From Pseudomonas putida (GTDB taxonomy: Bacteria; Pseudomonadota; Gammaproteobacteria; Pseudomonadales; Pseudomonadaceae), in the NCBI RefSeq assembly GCF_003228315.1, contig NZ_CP029693.1, forward strand, positions 5,304,501 through 5,368,500: a DNA stretch of 64,000 nucleotides, in the 5' to 3' direction. Each line of letters starts with the position of its first letter. Positions within the stretch are counted from its first letter, which is position 1. The notes under the pieces are model-generated. The model was not told the DNA's origin. It saw only the letters and a program-made list of their open reading frames with translations, and searched no databases. Position numbers and translations under genes: made by a program. Below, one piece after another: positions 18,501 through 26,491 of this stretch.

Positions 18501-18611
18501 ATGGGCCGTGTCTTGCAGGCTCGGGCAAGCCTTGACGACTTCGGCGGCGATGGCCTTCAGGGAAGCCTTGTCGGCGGCGTTGGGCAGTGAACGGGTTTCT
18601 ATCGGATTCAT
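15540..18611 (-). CDS. Dermonecrotic-toxin-like protein with Tiki/ChaN-like C-terminal domain
   Basis: Large protein of 1023 residues resembling pseudomonad proteins annotated as membrane-targeted effector or dermonecrotic toxins (DUF6543 type). The N-terminal part (about 1-400) has the family features SFTGWQHYG, DQDNADLLDLYGGFY and NEVRLHGNDVL. A hydrophobic stretch near 410-500 (VFGPMAVVGWPVALPVIGA, then VIGAVISGIDVLFNLPF) could insert in membranes. A Pro/Glu-rich linker follows, then a C-terminal domain (about 690-830) with VIGETPG near 726, TLYVRRLL near 755 and DCAASY near 817, a pattern resembling the Tiki/ChaN fold. No signal peptide is seen and no secretion genes lie nearby. The start at 18611 follows AAGGAACAG. 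Target and activity are unknown. Confidence 0.72.
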   Translation of the reverse strand: MNPIETRSLPNAADKASLKAIAAEVVKACPSLQDTAHEIPAQLLEKYGVTGMDPDKVWFHRFKTAQSLAPSFTGWQHYGEKPYESLTLTQLVIHRFRATDQDNADLLDLYGGFYTAGPDEETFDATNEVRLHGNDVLKDFWSINFSELYRNRLQAFWNDHASDFRTLAKCNFLSKAVEARDSGQLADKDFQTAVNAAFGPLRWPVSLAVLQSESSGSPGLQVRVLDIDGHVATNILRIVDDKGRQILYVPGDPHTFQVMATPGDLHWWVLQQLNEKAPRTQFLEHFPLADRHQITENITDLMNRLVSTWGYSDHHLINQKNQAVTGDAFTWLRDSTRAAMFAEADLSLTSNGDLRKKLWIGYLSAGLKVFGPMAVVGWPVALPVIGASLANMGLNIDQAVNGKTTAERKAGVIGAVISGIDVLFNLPFLKGNGALAEVGETGELAEAGTSELAVEEPGEILPPLEELSPIPAETGQIPEIPQTFQSNELLDGLTPVSQPGKFQGIYRLDADPPYAILMNDTAYYVRYFADSQGDGFWAIIDPARPNQLIHSLPVRLNAEGNWERMTQLGLKGGGQCLGKTCTVDVQFEAQEPAPQNPEQPLVEPASPPTSPGTAPQPLTSTDIGLVKTPYDVDAPRRSELKKWAMGLRETHIQVQIGPNGALIAPDRYALYFAEKARALLISARRFYENLPWANLPPRPAVPIISASTTVPQFMAQALESAPGLVIGETPGRITSMRLMIENMPALARQGVKTLYVRRLLSDFAQADLNDYFKTGVMSEDLQQYLSRLGTDPSGQFNELELVKTARLNGVRVQATDCAASYRRPVSYSRIEEQMKTNHLASDIIFIDRSFSNAGKWVVLTGVENTNTFRGLAGLSELEGGIGLRIEEVNPGQGESVSLDPGIEIEKGPFLQAETQRGTVDTQYADLLLQMEAQPVSRSEPQIQRLLYRPGMYVFERFEDTYMLFHRSQSEAIVQTPVQTFADGRYYIDRPSWGSVNRVPYASLEQLSRGLEQMGLSLQSRLPV

Positions 18612-18807
18612 GGGCTCTGTTCCTTGAGAAGGGGCGCCGAGCATCGCCCGGTGACCCAAGGGCAGTGCATTGCATATGTGTCGCATCAAGACGTCGTGCC
18701 CTGCGTCCTTCCGCCGCGCTGCCCTTACTGTTTCGCAATCGCAGGTGTATCGTATTCGCCTTTTGCAGGCCCGGTGCCTGTCGCTGATTCGTGAGGTAGT
18801 TGAGTTC

Positions 18808-20184
18808 ATGTCCTTTACCCGTCGCCAAATCCTCGGTGGCCTGGCCGGTCTTGTTGTCGTTGGTGTCGGCGCGGGGGGCGCGTCGCGTTACTGGCTGGGC
18901 AAGCGGGCCGATGCCGAGGCGGGTCACGATTACGAGTTGATTGCCGCACCGCTGGACGTCGAACTGGTGTCGGGGCACAAGACCGAGGCCTGGGCATTCG
19001 GCCCCTCGGCGCCGGGCACCGAGTTGCGGGTGCGTCAGGGGGAATGGCTGCGGGTGCGGTTCATCAACCACTTGCCGGTAGCGACCACCATTCACTGGCA
19101 CGGCATTCGCCTGCCACTGGAAATGGACGGCGTGCCTTACGTGTCGCAATTGCCGGTGTTGCCCGGTGAATACTTCGACTACAAGTTCCGCGTGCCGGAT
19201 GCCGGCAGCTACTGGTATCACCCGCACGTGAACAGCAGCGAAGAACTCGGACGCGGTCTGGTCGGACCGCTGATTGTGGAAGAACGCGAACCAACCGGCT
19301 TCAAGTTCGAAAAGACCTTGAGCCTCAAGAGCTGGCATGTCGACGAGGTGGGTAATTTCGTCGAATTCAGCATTCCCCGGGAAGCGGCTCGTGGCGGCAC
19401 CGCCGGGCGGCTGGCGACGATCAACGGCGTTTCGCAAGCGGTCATCGATCTTCCGGCGGGGCAGATCACCCGGGTGCGCCTGCTCAATCTCGACAACACC
19501 CTGACCTATCGTTTGAACATCCCCGGTGTTGAAGCGCAGATTTACGCGCTGGACGGCAACCCCATCGAACCGCGGCCACTGGGCAAGGAATACTGGCTAG
19601 GTCCCGGCATGCGCATCTGTCTGGCGATCAAGGCGCCACCAGCCGGTGAAGAGCTGTCACTGCGTAATGGCCCGGTTCGACTGGGCACCTTCCGTTCGGT
19701 GGCCAACAACGACGCACCGGCCGAGTGGCCGCCTGCGTTGCCCGCCAACCCGATAGCCGAGCCGGACCTGGCCAATGCCGAGAAACTCAACTTCAATTTC
19801 GAATGGGTCGGCTCGGTGTCGGTCAACGTCGACAACGGCAAGCCGCCCAGCCTGTGGCAAATCAACGGCAAGGCTTGGGACATCACCGACAAGACCTGCG
19901 CCGACCGCCCGATCGCCAAGCTCGAGAAGGGCAAGAGCTACATTTTCGAATTGAAGAACATGACTCAGTACCAGCACCCGATTCACCTGCACGGCATGAG
20001 CTTCAAGGTCATTGCCTCGAACCGGCACAAGGTCATTCCTTACTTCACCGACACTTACCTTTTGGGCAAGAACGAGCGCGCGCAAGTGGCGCTGGTGGCG
20101 GATAACCCAGGCGTGTGGATGTTCCACTGCCATGTGATCGACCACATGGAAACCGGCCTGATGGCCGCCATCGAGGTGGCCTGA
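18808..20184 (+). CDS. Multicopper oxidase, Tat-exported
   Basis: Periplasmic laccase-like enzyme of 458 residues that would oxidise substrates, possibly Cu(I), and reduce O2 to water. It begins with a twin-arginine signal (SFTRRQILGG, then a hydrophobic stretch). All four copper motifs are visible: HWHG, WYHPHVN, HPIHLHGMSF, and HCHVIDHMETGLM with the type 1 Cys near 441. No methionine-rich CueO-like insert is apparent, so a general metallo-oxidase is as likely as a cuprous oxidase. The start at 18808 is chosen for the Tat motif. Its stop overlaps the tadA start by one base. Confidence 0.9.
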   Translation: MSFTRRQILGGLAGLVVVGVGAGGASRYWLGKRADAEAGHDYELIAAPLDVELVSGHKTEAWAFGPSAPGTELRVRQGEWLRVRFINHLPVATTIHWHGIRLPLEMDGVPYVSQLPVLPGEYFDYKFRVPDAGSYWYHPHVNSSEELGRGLVGPLIVEEREPTGFKFEKTLSLKSWHVDEVGNFVEFSIPREAARGGTAGRLATINGVSQAVIDLPAGQITRVRLLNLDNTLTYRLNIPGVEAQIYALDGNPIEPRPLGKEYWLGPGMRICLAIKAPPAGEELSLRNGPVRLGTFRSVANNDAPAEWPPALPANPIAEPDLANAEKLNFNFEWVGSVSVNVDNGKPPSLWQINGKAWDITDKTCADRPIAKLEKGKSYIFELKNMTQYQHPIHLHGMSFKVIASNRHKVIPYFTDTYLLGKNERAQVALVADNPGVWMFHCHVIDHMETGLMAAIEVA

Positions 20185-20681
20185 TGCGTCAGATTCGACC
20201 CGCCGCCATCATCGACCGCAGCCGTGACCGCGATTTCATGCGCGAAGCCCTGGCCCTGGCCGCCCAAGGCGCGGCGCTTGGGGAAGTGCCGGTGGGCGCG
20301 GTGCTGGTGCAGGACGGTGAAATCATCGGTCGCGGCTTCAATTGCCCGATCAGTGGCAGCGACCCCAGTGCCCACGCCGAGATGGTCGCGATCCGCGCCG
20401 CCGCCCAGGCCGTGAGTAACTATCGCCTGCCGGGCAGTACGCTGTACGTGACCCTGGAACCGTGCAGCATGTGCGCCGGGCTGATCGTGCATTCGCGAAT
20501 TGCGCGGGTGGTTTACGGCGCGTTGGAGCCCAAGGCGGGGATTGTGCAGAGTCAGGGGCAGTTTTTTACCCAGGGCTTTTTGAATCACCGGGTGTTGTAT
20601 GAAGGCGGGGTGTTGGCGGAGGAATGCGGGGCGGTTTTGAGCGAGTTCTTCAAGGCCCGGCGCGCCAAGCCGGCAGAATAA
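20184..20681 (+). CDS. tadA: tRNA-specific adenosine deaminase
   Basis: Deaminates A34 of tRNA-Arg(ACG) to inosine, allowing decoding of CGU/CGC/CGA. The 165-residue protein carries the zinc-deaminase motifs SAHAEM (His near 64, catalytic Glu) and TLEPCSMCAG (Cys near 93 and 96). The start overlaps the multicopper oxidase stop (TGATG), so the two are coupled although functionally unrelated. Confidence 0.95.
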   Translation: MRQIRPAAIIDRSRDRDFMREALALAAQGAALGEVPVGAVLVQDGEIIGRGFNCPISGSDPSAHAEMVAIRAAAQAVSNYRLPGSTLYVTLEPCSMCAGLIVHSRIARVVYGALEPKAGIVQSQGQFFTQGFLNHRVLYEGGVLAEECGAVLSEFFKARRAKPAE

Positions 20682-20692
20682 ACACCGAACCT

Positions 20693-20784
20693 CTGTAGGA
20701 GCGAGCCTGCTCGCGATGAGGGCCTGACAGTCAACAATGATGTTGAATGATAGACCGCTATCGCGAGCAGGCTCGCTCCTACAG
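20693..20784. repeat. REPIN
   Basis: Inverted pair of GCGAGCAGGCTCGC palindromes with a second spacer type (GTCAACAATGATGTTGAATG), itself partly palindromic. It lies between convergent tadA and cmoB. Confidence 0.9.
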
Positions 20785-20806
20785 GGGATCTCTATTGTCT
20801 GGAGAC

Positions 20807-21763
20807 TTATTTACGAGCGACGATGACAGCCCGCATCGGCGCCGGCAGCCCTTCAATGGTCTTGCTGTGATCCTCGGGGTCAAGGAAATCACTGAGCGAC
20901 TGATACTTCATCCACTCCGTCCCGCGCTGTTCCTCGACCGTGGTCGTGCTCACGTCCACGCATTTCACATCCGTGAACCCGGCACGACGCAGCCACAATT
21001 CCAGCGCCGGCACCGACGGCAGGAACCACACGTTACGCATCTGCGCGTAACGATCTTCCGGCACCAGCACCTGATGCTTGTCGCCTTCGACCACCAGCGT
21101 CTCCAGCACCAGCTCGCCGCCCTTGACCAGGCAGTCCTTCAGCGCCAGCAAGTGCTCGATTGGCGAACGGCGGTGGTAGAACACACCCATGGAAAACACG
21201 GTATCGAAGCCTTCCAGGTTCGGCGGCAGGTCTTCGAACGGGAAGGGCAGGTGCCAGGCATTGGGTTCTGACAGGTAACGCTGCACGGCCTGGAACTGGC
21301 AGAAGAACAGCCAGTTCGGATCGACGCCGATCACGCTGTCCGCACCGGCGCCGAGCATGCGCCACATGTAGTAGCCGTTGCCGCAGCCGACATCGAGGAT
21401 GCGCTTGCCTTTCAGATCGAGGTGCGGGGAAACCCGCGACCATTTCCAGTCCGAGCGCCATTCGGTGTCGACGTGCACGCCGAACAGGTCGAACGGTCCC
21501 TTGCGCCAGGGTGACAGGCCCATCAACGCGGTGCGCATTTGCGCACGGGTTTCATCGTCGCAATCGGTGTCCAGCTTCAGGCCGTTGAGCAGATCGACTT
21601 CACTTGGCTGGATCTTCGGCAGGGCATCCAGCGCGCTTTGCCAGCGTTCCAGGTCGCCATGACCCTTTTCCATTTTCTTGTCGAGTTGCGCTTGCAGGGT
21701 GTTGGCCCATTCGGCCAGCGGTGTGCCGGCCAGACGGCGGGCGAGGGGGGACAGATCAATCAT
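20807..21763 (-). CDS. cmoB: tRNA U34 carboxymethyltransferase
   Basis: Transfers the carboxymethyl group of carboxy-SAM to 5-hydroxyuridine at tRNA position 34, forming cmo5U. The 318-residue protein has an N-terminal helical part and a Rossmann methyltransferase core with ILDVGCGNGYYMWRM and VIGVDP. Motifs typical of CmoB include FDLFGVHVDTEWRSD and SMGVFYHRRSP. It overlaps cmoA by 4 bases, so product formation and use are coupled. Confidence 0.96.
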   Translation of the reverse strand: MIDLSPLARRLAGTPLAEWANTLQAQLDKKMEKGHGDLERWQSALDALPKIQPSEVDLLNGLKLDTDCDDETRAQMRTALMGLSPWRKGPFDLFGVHVDTEWRSDWKWSRVSPHLDLKGKRILDVGCGNGYYMWRMLGAGADSVIGVDPNWLFFCQFQAVQRYLSEPNAWHLPFPFEDLPPNLEGFDTVFSMGVFYHRRSPIEHLLALKDCLVKGGELVLETLVVEGDKHQVLVPEDRYAQMRNVWFLPSVPALELWLRRAGFTDVKCVDVSTTTVEEQRGTEWMKYQSLSDFLDPEDHSKTIEGLPAPMRAVIVARK

Positions 21764-22503
21764 GGCAAGGCAATCAACGAGGCAAAGTTAAGACACTGGA
21801 ACCACGGCACGACTTTCGAGAACCCGGCGGCCAGCAGGCGTTCGCGGTGTTCTTCGAGGCTGTCGGGCTTCATGACGTTTTCGATGGCGCTGCGCTTCTG
21901 GGCGATTTCCAGTTCGCTGTAGCCGTTGGCGCGTTTGAAGGCGATGTGCAGGTCGGTGAGCAGTTCGTGCTCCTGCTCGTCTTCGAAACGCAGTTTTTCC
22001 GAGAGGATCAGCGCACCGCCGGGCAGCAGCGACTGGCGAATGCGCGAGAGCAGTTCAGTGCGCTGCGATGGGGCAATGAATTGCAGGGTGAAGTTCATGG
22101 CCACCACTGATGCGGGCTGGAACTCAAGGGCGAGGATATCGCCTTCGATCACGTCCACCGGCAGCAACTCCTGAAACATCGAATCCTGACCGTTGAGGTA
22201 CTCGCGGCAGCGCTCGACCATCGCCGCCGAGTTATCCACAGCGATGACGCGGCAACCGTCGGTACGCACATGCCGGCGCAGTGCTTGAGTCACAGCGCCC
22301 AGGGAGGCGCCGAGGTCGTAGAGCACGCTACCCGGCTGGGCAAACTGCGCGGCGAGCACGCCGAGGTTTTCCACGATGGTCGGATAGCCCGGTACCGAGC
22401 GCTTGATCATGTCCGGGAACACCCGCACCACGTCCTCGTTAAAGGCGAAGTCAGGCACCTGGGCCAAGGGCTGGGCGAAAAGGCGATCGGATTCTTTGCT
22501 CAC
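21760..22503 (-). CDS. cmoA: Carboxy-S-adenosylmethionine synthase
   Basis: Makes carboxy-SAM from SAM and prephenate for tRNA wobble modification. The 247-residue protein shows the family N terminus FNEDVVRVFPDMIKRSVPGY and a SAM-binding core (VLYDLGASLGAVT, VIAVDNSAAMV). It is followed by overlapping cmoB. Confidence 0.96.
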   Translation of the reverse strand: MSKESDRLFAQPLAQVPDFAFNEDVVRVFPDMIKRSVPGYPTIVENLGVLAAQFAQPGSVLYDLGASLGAVTQALRRHVRTDGCRVIAVDNSAAMVERCREYLNGQDSMFQELLPVDVIEGDILALEFQPASVVAMNFTLQFIAPSQRTELLSRIRQSLLPGGALILSEKLRFEDEQEHELLTDLHIAFKRANGYSELEIAQKRSAIENVMKPDSLEEHRERLLAAGFSKVVPWFQCLNFASLIALP

Positions 22504-22623
22504 GGCGGTTCCGGCGGTGTCGGTGGAAAGGGCGGCATTTTAGCCAAGTTGGCGAGGGGATGCGCGGGTTGTCTGATAAAGCGGGGGGGGCTGGCCTGGA
22601 ATCTTCATCACCAGTGATACCGC

Positions 22624-22689
22624 CTTCGCGAGCAGGCTCGCTCCCACAGGTTCAGTGCAGTCTCTGTGGGAGCGAGCCTGCTCGCGAAG
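22624..22689. repeat. Compact inverted REP pair
   Basis: CTTCGCGAGCAGGCTCGCTC and its reverse complement lie 14 bases apart, giving a near-perfect 26-bp-arm palindrome. It lies between cmoA and the YhhN-like gene, and would form a very stable hairpin in transcripts from either strand. Confidence 0.88.
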
Positions 22690-22692
22690 CAT

Positions 22693-23328
22693 TTAGCGCG
22701 GTTTCGTGCCAAACGCCGAAGCTGTAATCCCCCATTGCCCCAGCCAATAACTGAGGATGATCACATAAGGCGCCGCATCGAACGGCACCACAAAACGACT
22801 GATGCCAATCACACTGTCCGAGAACACGAATGCCACCGCGCCTGCCGCCGCCAGCAGCGCCGAACGCCGTGGCACATCGGTGCCGAGCCGCGCCAACGCG
22901 CGCCAGAGCATGGCACTGATGGCCAGGCCGTAGACGATGACCGGGATCAACAGCGGCCCCAATCCGTGGGAAATCAGAATCCCCAGCAACACGATGCCAA
23001 CGCTCAAGGCGATGAGCAGCGGCAACAATGCCAGGCGTCGGCAATCGCTCAAATACGCTTTCAAATAGGCCAGATGCGCCACGAGAAACGCGCCCAGGCC
23101 AAACACAAACAAGTCCCCCGGCCACGCCAGCAACACGTCGCCGAGCAGCGAAAAAATCAAACCAAGACTGATCCAGCGCCGATAGTCACCGGGTGGCGCG
23201 TCGTGCAGCCAGCCGAGCAGGGCAAGAACGGGCAGCGGCTTGACCAGCAGGCACAGCAGTGCGGCGTGCACGCTGAGGCCATAGAGGAAAGTCACTGCGC
23301 CCATCAGCGCCAGGATCAGCCAGCCCAC
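22693..23328 (-). CDS. YhhN/TMEM86-family membrane protein (lysoplasmalogenase-like)
   Basis: Integral membrane protein of 211 residues with about eight hydrophobic segments. It has the family's paired acidic motifs SLLGDVLL and VFSDSVIG and the C-terminal YWLGQWGI. Animal relatives hydrolyse lysoplasmalogen; the bacterial role is unclear, as most pseudomonads are not known to make plasmalogens. It begins two bases before the end of the chagasin-like gene, so they are probably co-transcribed. Confidence 0.85.
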   Translation of the reverse strand: MGWLILALMGAVTFLYGLSVHAALLCLLVKPLPVLALLGWLHDAPPGDYRRWISLGLIFSLLGDVLLAWPGDLFVFGLGAFLVAHLAYLKAYLSDCRRLALLPLLIALSVGIVLLGILISHGLGPLLIPVIVYGLAISAMLWRALARLGTDVPRRSALLAAAGAVAFVFSDSVIGISRFVVPFDAAPYVIILSYWLGQWGITASAFGTKPR

Positions 23329-23330
23329 GG

Positions 23331-23723
23331 TCAGTTAACCGAGATCGCGCAGTCGAATGCGTCCACCGGCAACACTTCCGGTGCCCAAGGCTGTTGCGAA
23401 GTCAGGCGCAAACGCCCGGTGCCGGGGGCGAACGCCTGGAAACGCCAGGTCGAGACACCGGCGGCACCGACCACGCCGGCATCTTCCGGGTTGCGATACA
23501 CCTCAGGTCCCAACGACTTCAATACCCCACCGGCCGAATCCTGGACCGACCAGCGATAGCCCGTGGTCGGGTTGCTCGGCAGTGTCAGGATCAGGTTTTG
23601 CCCGCTGGTGAGTTTTACCGGGCATTCGCTTTGTTTTTCCACGGTCACGTTGTGTTTCGGTTGCGTGGCACAGGCGGCCAGCAGCGCGAAGGCGAGGGGG
23701 ACGAACAGGCGAGTGGGGGACAT
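23331..23723 (-). CDS. Chagasin-like (I42) protease-inhibitor lipoprotein
   Basis: A 130-residue predicted lipoprotein: the signal peptide ends at lipobox LLAAC. The mature part shows the I42 inhibitor motifs NPTTGYRW near the first loop, GAAGVSTWRF as the second, and QQPW as the third. Chagasin-family proteins inhibit papain-like cysteine proteases by inserting these loops in the active site. The start at 23723 (MSPTRLFVPLA) gives a proper lipoprotein signal, unlike the longer in-frame start. The target protease is unknown. Confidence 0.82.
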   Translation of the reverse strand: MSPTRLFVPLAFALLAACATQPKHNVTVEKQSECPVKLTSGQNLILTLPSNPTTGYRWSVQDSAGGVLKSLGPEVYRNPEDAGVVGAAGVSTWRFQAFAPGTGRLRLTSQQPWAPEVLPVDAFDCAISVN

Positions 23724-23821
23724 AAGGTCAGGGGCTCCGGCGTTCACGACGAACGGCGAGCATAACTTAAGATGAGACAAAATGTGACAGCCAGGGAAAA
23801 GGGTGGTGTCAGGTCTGACGC

Positions 23822-23886
23822 CATCGCGGGCAAGCCTTGCTCCTACAGGTGTTGGTGATCTGTAGGAGCAAGGCTTGCCCGCGATG
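23822..23886. repeat. Compact inverted repeat, GGGCAAGCCTTGC class
   Basis: CATCGCGGGCAAGCCTTGCT and its exact reverse complement form 27-base arms around an 11-base loop. It is a sequence variant of the main REP family. It lies at the 3' end of lon and may serve as the transcript end. Confidence 0.88.
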
Positions 23887-23912
23887 ACGGCATTGAAGAC
23901 GCTAGAGAGCGA

Positions 23913-26330
23913 TCAGAACAATACCTTCGCCACATCCGCAAACCGCTTGGCGAAGTGCACGGTTATCCCTTCCTTCAAATAGTCGGGCAACTCCTCGAAA
24001 TTCCCGCGATTGGCCTCCGGCAGGATGAGCTCGAAAATCTTCTGCCGCCGCGCCGCAATCACCTTCTCGCGCACGCCGCCAATCGGCAAAACATGCCCGG
24101 TCAAGGTCAGCTCACCGGTCATGGCCACGCCTTTTTTCGGCGGCTGGTTGCGCGCCAGCGACAGCAGCGCGCTGGCCATGGTCACGCCAGCGCTCGGGCC
24201 ATCTTTCGGGGTTGCGCCTTCTGGCACGTGCAGGTGCACGAAGGCTTCGTCGAAGAACTTCGCATCGCCGCCAAACGACTTCAGGTGGGAGCTGACATAG
24301 CTATAGGCGATTTCCGCCGATTCCTTCATCACGTCACCCAATTGCCCTGTGAGCTTGAAGCCTCGATTGAGGGTATGAATCCGCGTGGCTTCGATCGGAA
24401 GGGTGGCGCCGCCCATGCTGGTCCAGGCCAGCCCTGTGATGACGCCGGTCCCCGACAACACTTGCTCGTTACGGAACACCGGATGACCGAGGGAGGCTTC
24501 CAGGTCTTTCGGGCCGAGCTTGATGACGGCATTCGGATCTTCAATCAGCTTCATCACCGCCTTGCGCACCAGTTTGCCCATCTGTTTTTCCAGCTGGCGC
24601 ACACCGGCTTCACGGGCGTAGCCATCGATCAGAGCCTTCAAGGCGCTATCGCTGATGGACAGGCTGCCCTTGGACACCCCGGCTTTTTCCAGCAATTTGG
24701 GCCACAGGTGACGCTTGGCGATGGCGACTTTTTCTTCGGTGATGTAGCCCGACAGGCGAATCACTTCCATCCGGTCCAGCAGCGGGCCGGGGATCGAATC
24801 CAGGGTGTTGGCAGTGCAGACAAACAGCACTTTCGACAGGTCCATCCGCAAGTCGAGGTAATGGTCGAGGAACTCGACGTTCTGCTCCGGATCGAGGGTT
24901 TCCAGCAGCGCCGAGGCCGGGTCGCCCTGGTAGCTCTGGCCCATCTTGTCGATCTCGTCGAGCATGATCACCGGGTTCATCACTTCGACGTCTTTCAACG
25001 CCTGCACCAGTTTGCCCGGCTGTGCGCCGATGTAGGTGCGGCGGTGGCCCTTGATCTCGGCCTCGTCGCGCATGCCGCCGAGGCTGAAGCGGTAGAACGG
25101 CCGCCCGAGGGATTCGGCGATGGATTTGCCAACGCTGGTCTTGCCCACGCCCGGTGGACCCACCAGCAAGACGATGGAGCCGCTGATCTCGCCTTTGTAG
25201 GCACCGACCGCGAGGAATTCGAGGATGCGGTCCTTGATGTCATCGAGACCCGCGTGGTGTTTATCCAGCACCTTGCGTGCGTGCTTGAGGTCGAGCTTGT
25301 CCTCGCCGTACACGCCCCACGGCACCGAGGTCGCCCAGTCGATGTAGTTGCGGGTCACCGCATACTCCGGCGAGCCGGTTTCGAGGATCGACAGCTTGTT
25401 CATTTCTTCTTCGAGGCGTTTCTGCACCTGCGCCGGCAGGACTTTACCCACCAGCCGCTGTTCGAACTGTTCGAGGTCGGCGCTGCGGTCGTCCTTGGTC
25501 AGGCCCAGCTCCTGCTGGATGACCTTGAGCTGTTCCTTGAGGAAAAACTCGCGCTGGTGTTCGCCGATCTTGCGGTTCACCTCGGCGGAAATTTCCTTTT
25601 GCAGGCGCGCGACTTCGACTTCCTTGCGCAACATCGGCAGGACTTTTTCCATGCGCTTGAGCATCGGCACGCAGTCGAGCACTTCCTGCAACTCATTGCC
25701 GGTGGCCGAGGTGAGGGCGGCGGCGAAGTCGGTCAGCGGCGACGGGTCGTTGGGGCTGAAGCGGTTTAGGTAATTCTTCAGTTCTTCGCTGTACAGCGGG
25801 TTGAGTGGCAGCAATTCCTTGATCGCATTGATCAGCGCCATGCCGTAGGCCTTGACCTCGTCGGTCGGCTCGGTGGGCTGGTGCGGGTATTCGACCTCCA
25901 CCAGATACGGTGGGCGATGGTGCTTGAGCCAGGTCTTGAGACGCACACGGGTCAGGCCCTGGGCGACGAATTGCAGCTTGCCGTTTTCGCGGCTGGCGTG
26001 GTGCACCTTGACCAGCGTGCCGTACAGCGGCAGGGCCGAGGTGTCGAAGTGGCGCGGATCTTCCTGGGGCGTGTCCATGTAGAACAGGGCCAGGGAGTGG
26101 TGTTCGGACTTGGCCACCAGGTCCAGGGTTTCCGCCCACGGCTCTTCATTGACGATGACCGGCAGCACCTGGGCGGGGAAGAACGGTCGGTTGTGGATCG
26201 GGATGATGTAGACCTTGTCCGGCAGATTTTGCCCGGGCAGGGCCAGGCCTTTGCCGGGTACATGGTGAGGGGCGTTTTGCGGATCGGCGTATTCGCTCGG
26301 GTCTTCGGGGAATTCCTGCTGGTCGCTCAT
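23913..26330 (-). CDS. lon: ATP-dependent protease, Lon family
   Basis: Homohexameric AAA+ serine protease of 805 residues that degrades misfolded and regulatory proteins. Order: N-terminal substrate domain (about 40-240), coiled middle (about 240-350), AAA+ module with Walker A GPPGVGKTS near 390 and Walker B VIMLDEID, then the protease domain with catalytic Ser near 712 in KDGPSAG and Lys near 754 in GGVREK. Both catalytic residues are intact. The N-terminal extension SDQQEFPEDPSEYADPQN suggests it may be the second, AsrA-like Lon of pseudomonads rather than the housekeeping copy. A sigma-32-like promoter lies upstream. Confidence 0.94.
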   Translation of the reverse strand: MSDQQEFPEDPSEYADPQNAPHHVPGKGLALPGQNLPDKVYIIPIHNRPFFPAQVLPVIVNEEPWAETLDLVAKSEHHSLALFYMDTPQEDPRHFDTSALPLYGTLVKVHHASRENGKLQFVAQGLTRVRLKTWLKHHRPPYLVEVEYPHQPTEPTDEVKAYGMALINAIKELLPLNPLYSEELKNYLNRFSPNDPSPLTDFAAALTSATGNELQEVLDCVPMLKRMEKVLPMLRKEVEVARLQKEISAEVNRKIGEHQREFFLKEQLKVIQQELGLTKDDRSADLEQFEQRLVGKVLPAQVQKRLEEEMNKLSILETGSPEYAVTRNYIDWATSVPWGVYGEDKLDLKHARKVLDKHHAGLDDIKDRILEFLAVGAYKGEISGSIVLLVGPPGVGKTSVGKSIAESLGRPFYRFSLGGMRDEAEIKGHRRTYIGAQPGKLVQALKDVEVMNPVIMLDEIDKMGQSYQGDPASALLETLDPEQNVEFLDHYLDLRMDLSKVLFVCTANTLDSIPGPLLDRMEVIRLSGYITEEKVAIAKRHLWPKLLEKAGVSKGSLSISDSALKALIDGYAREAGVRQLEKQMGKLVRKAVMKLIEDPNAVIKLGPKDLEASLGHPVFRNEQVLSGTGVITGLAWTSMGGATLPIEATRIHTLNRGFKLTGQLGDVMKESAEIAYSYVSSHLKSFGGDAKFFDEAFVHLHVPEGATPKDGPSAGVTMASALLSLARNQPPKKGVAMTGELTLTGHVLPIGGVREKVIAARRQKIFELILPEANRGNFEELPDYLKEGITVHFAKRFADVAKVLF

Positions 26331-26360
26331 GTGGGCACCTGCGCAATGGGTATGGGTCTT

Positions 26361-26388
26361 AGATGGGGCAGGTTGGCGGTGGTTTCAA
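26361..26388 (-). promoter_or_regulatory. Sigma-32 (heat-shock) type promoter of lon
   Basis: On the minus strand TTGAAA (26388-26383) is followed after 14 bases by CCCCATCT (26368-26361). This closely matches the RpoH consensus CTTGAAA / CCCCATnT, and the spacing is within the usual range. It ends about 30 bases before the lon start codon. Confidence 0.75.
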
Positions 26389-26491
26389 TGATGCTTTGGC
26401 ATCACTGAATCATTCGTGGGTATGTTCAGACGCTAGACAGGTTAGCTGGACTTTGCCCGTGCACTTCGATTTGAAGACTGCCGGCAGTCAC

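Noticed and set aside
22585..22595. Run of eight G near the cmoA promoter as a phase-variable tract
   Set aside because: It is outside any coding sequence, between cmoA and a REP pair, with no visible promoter spacing role.
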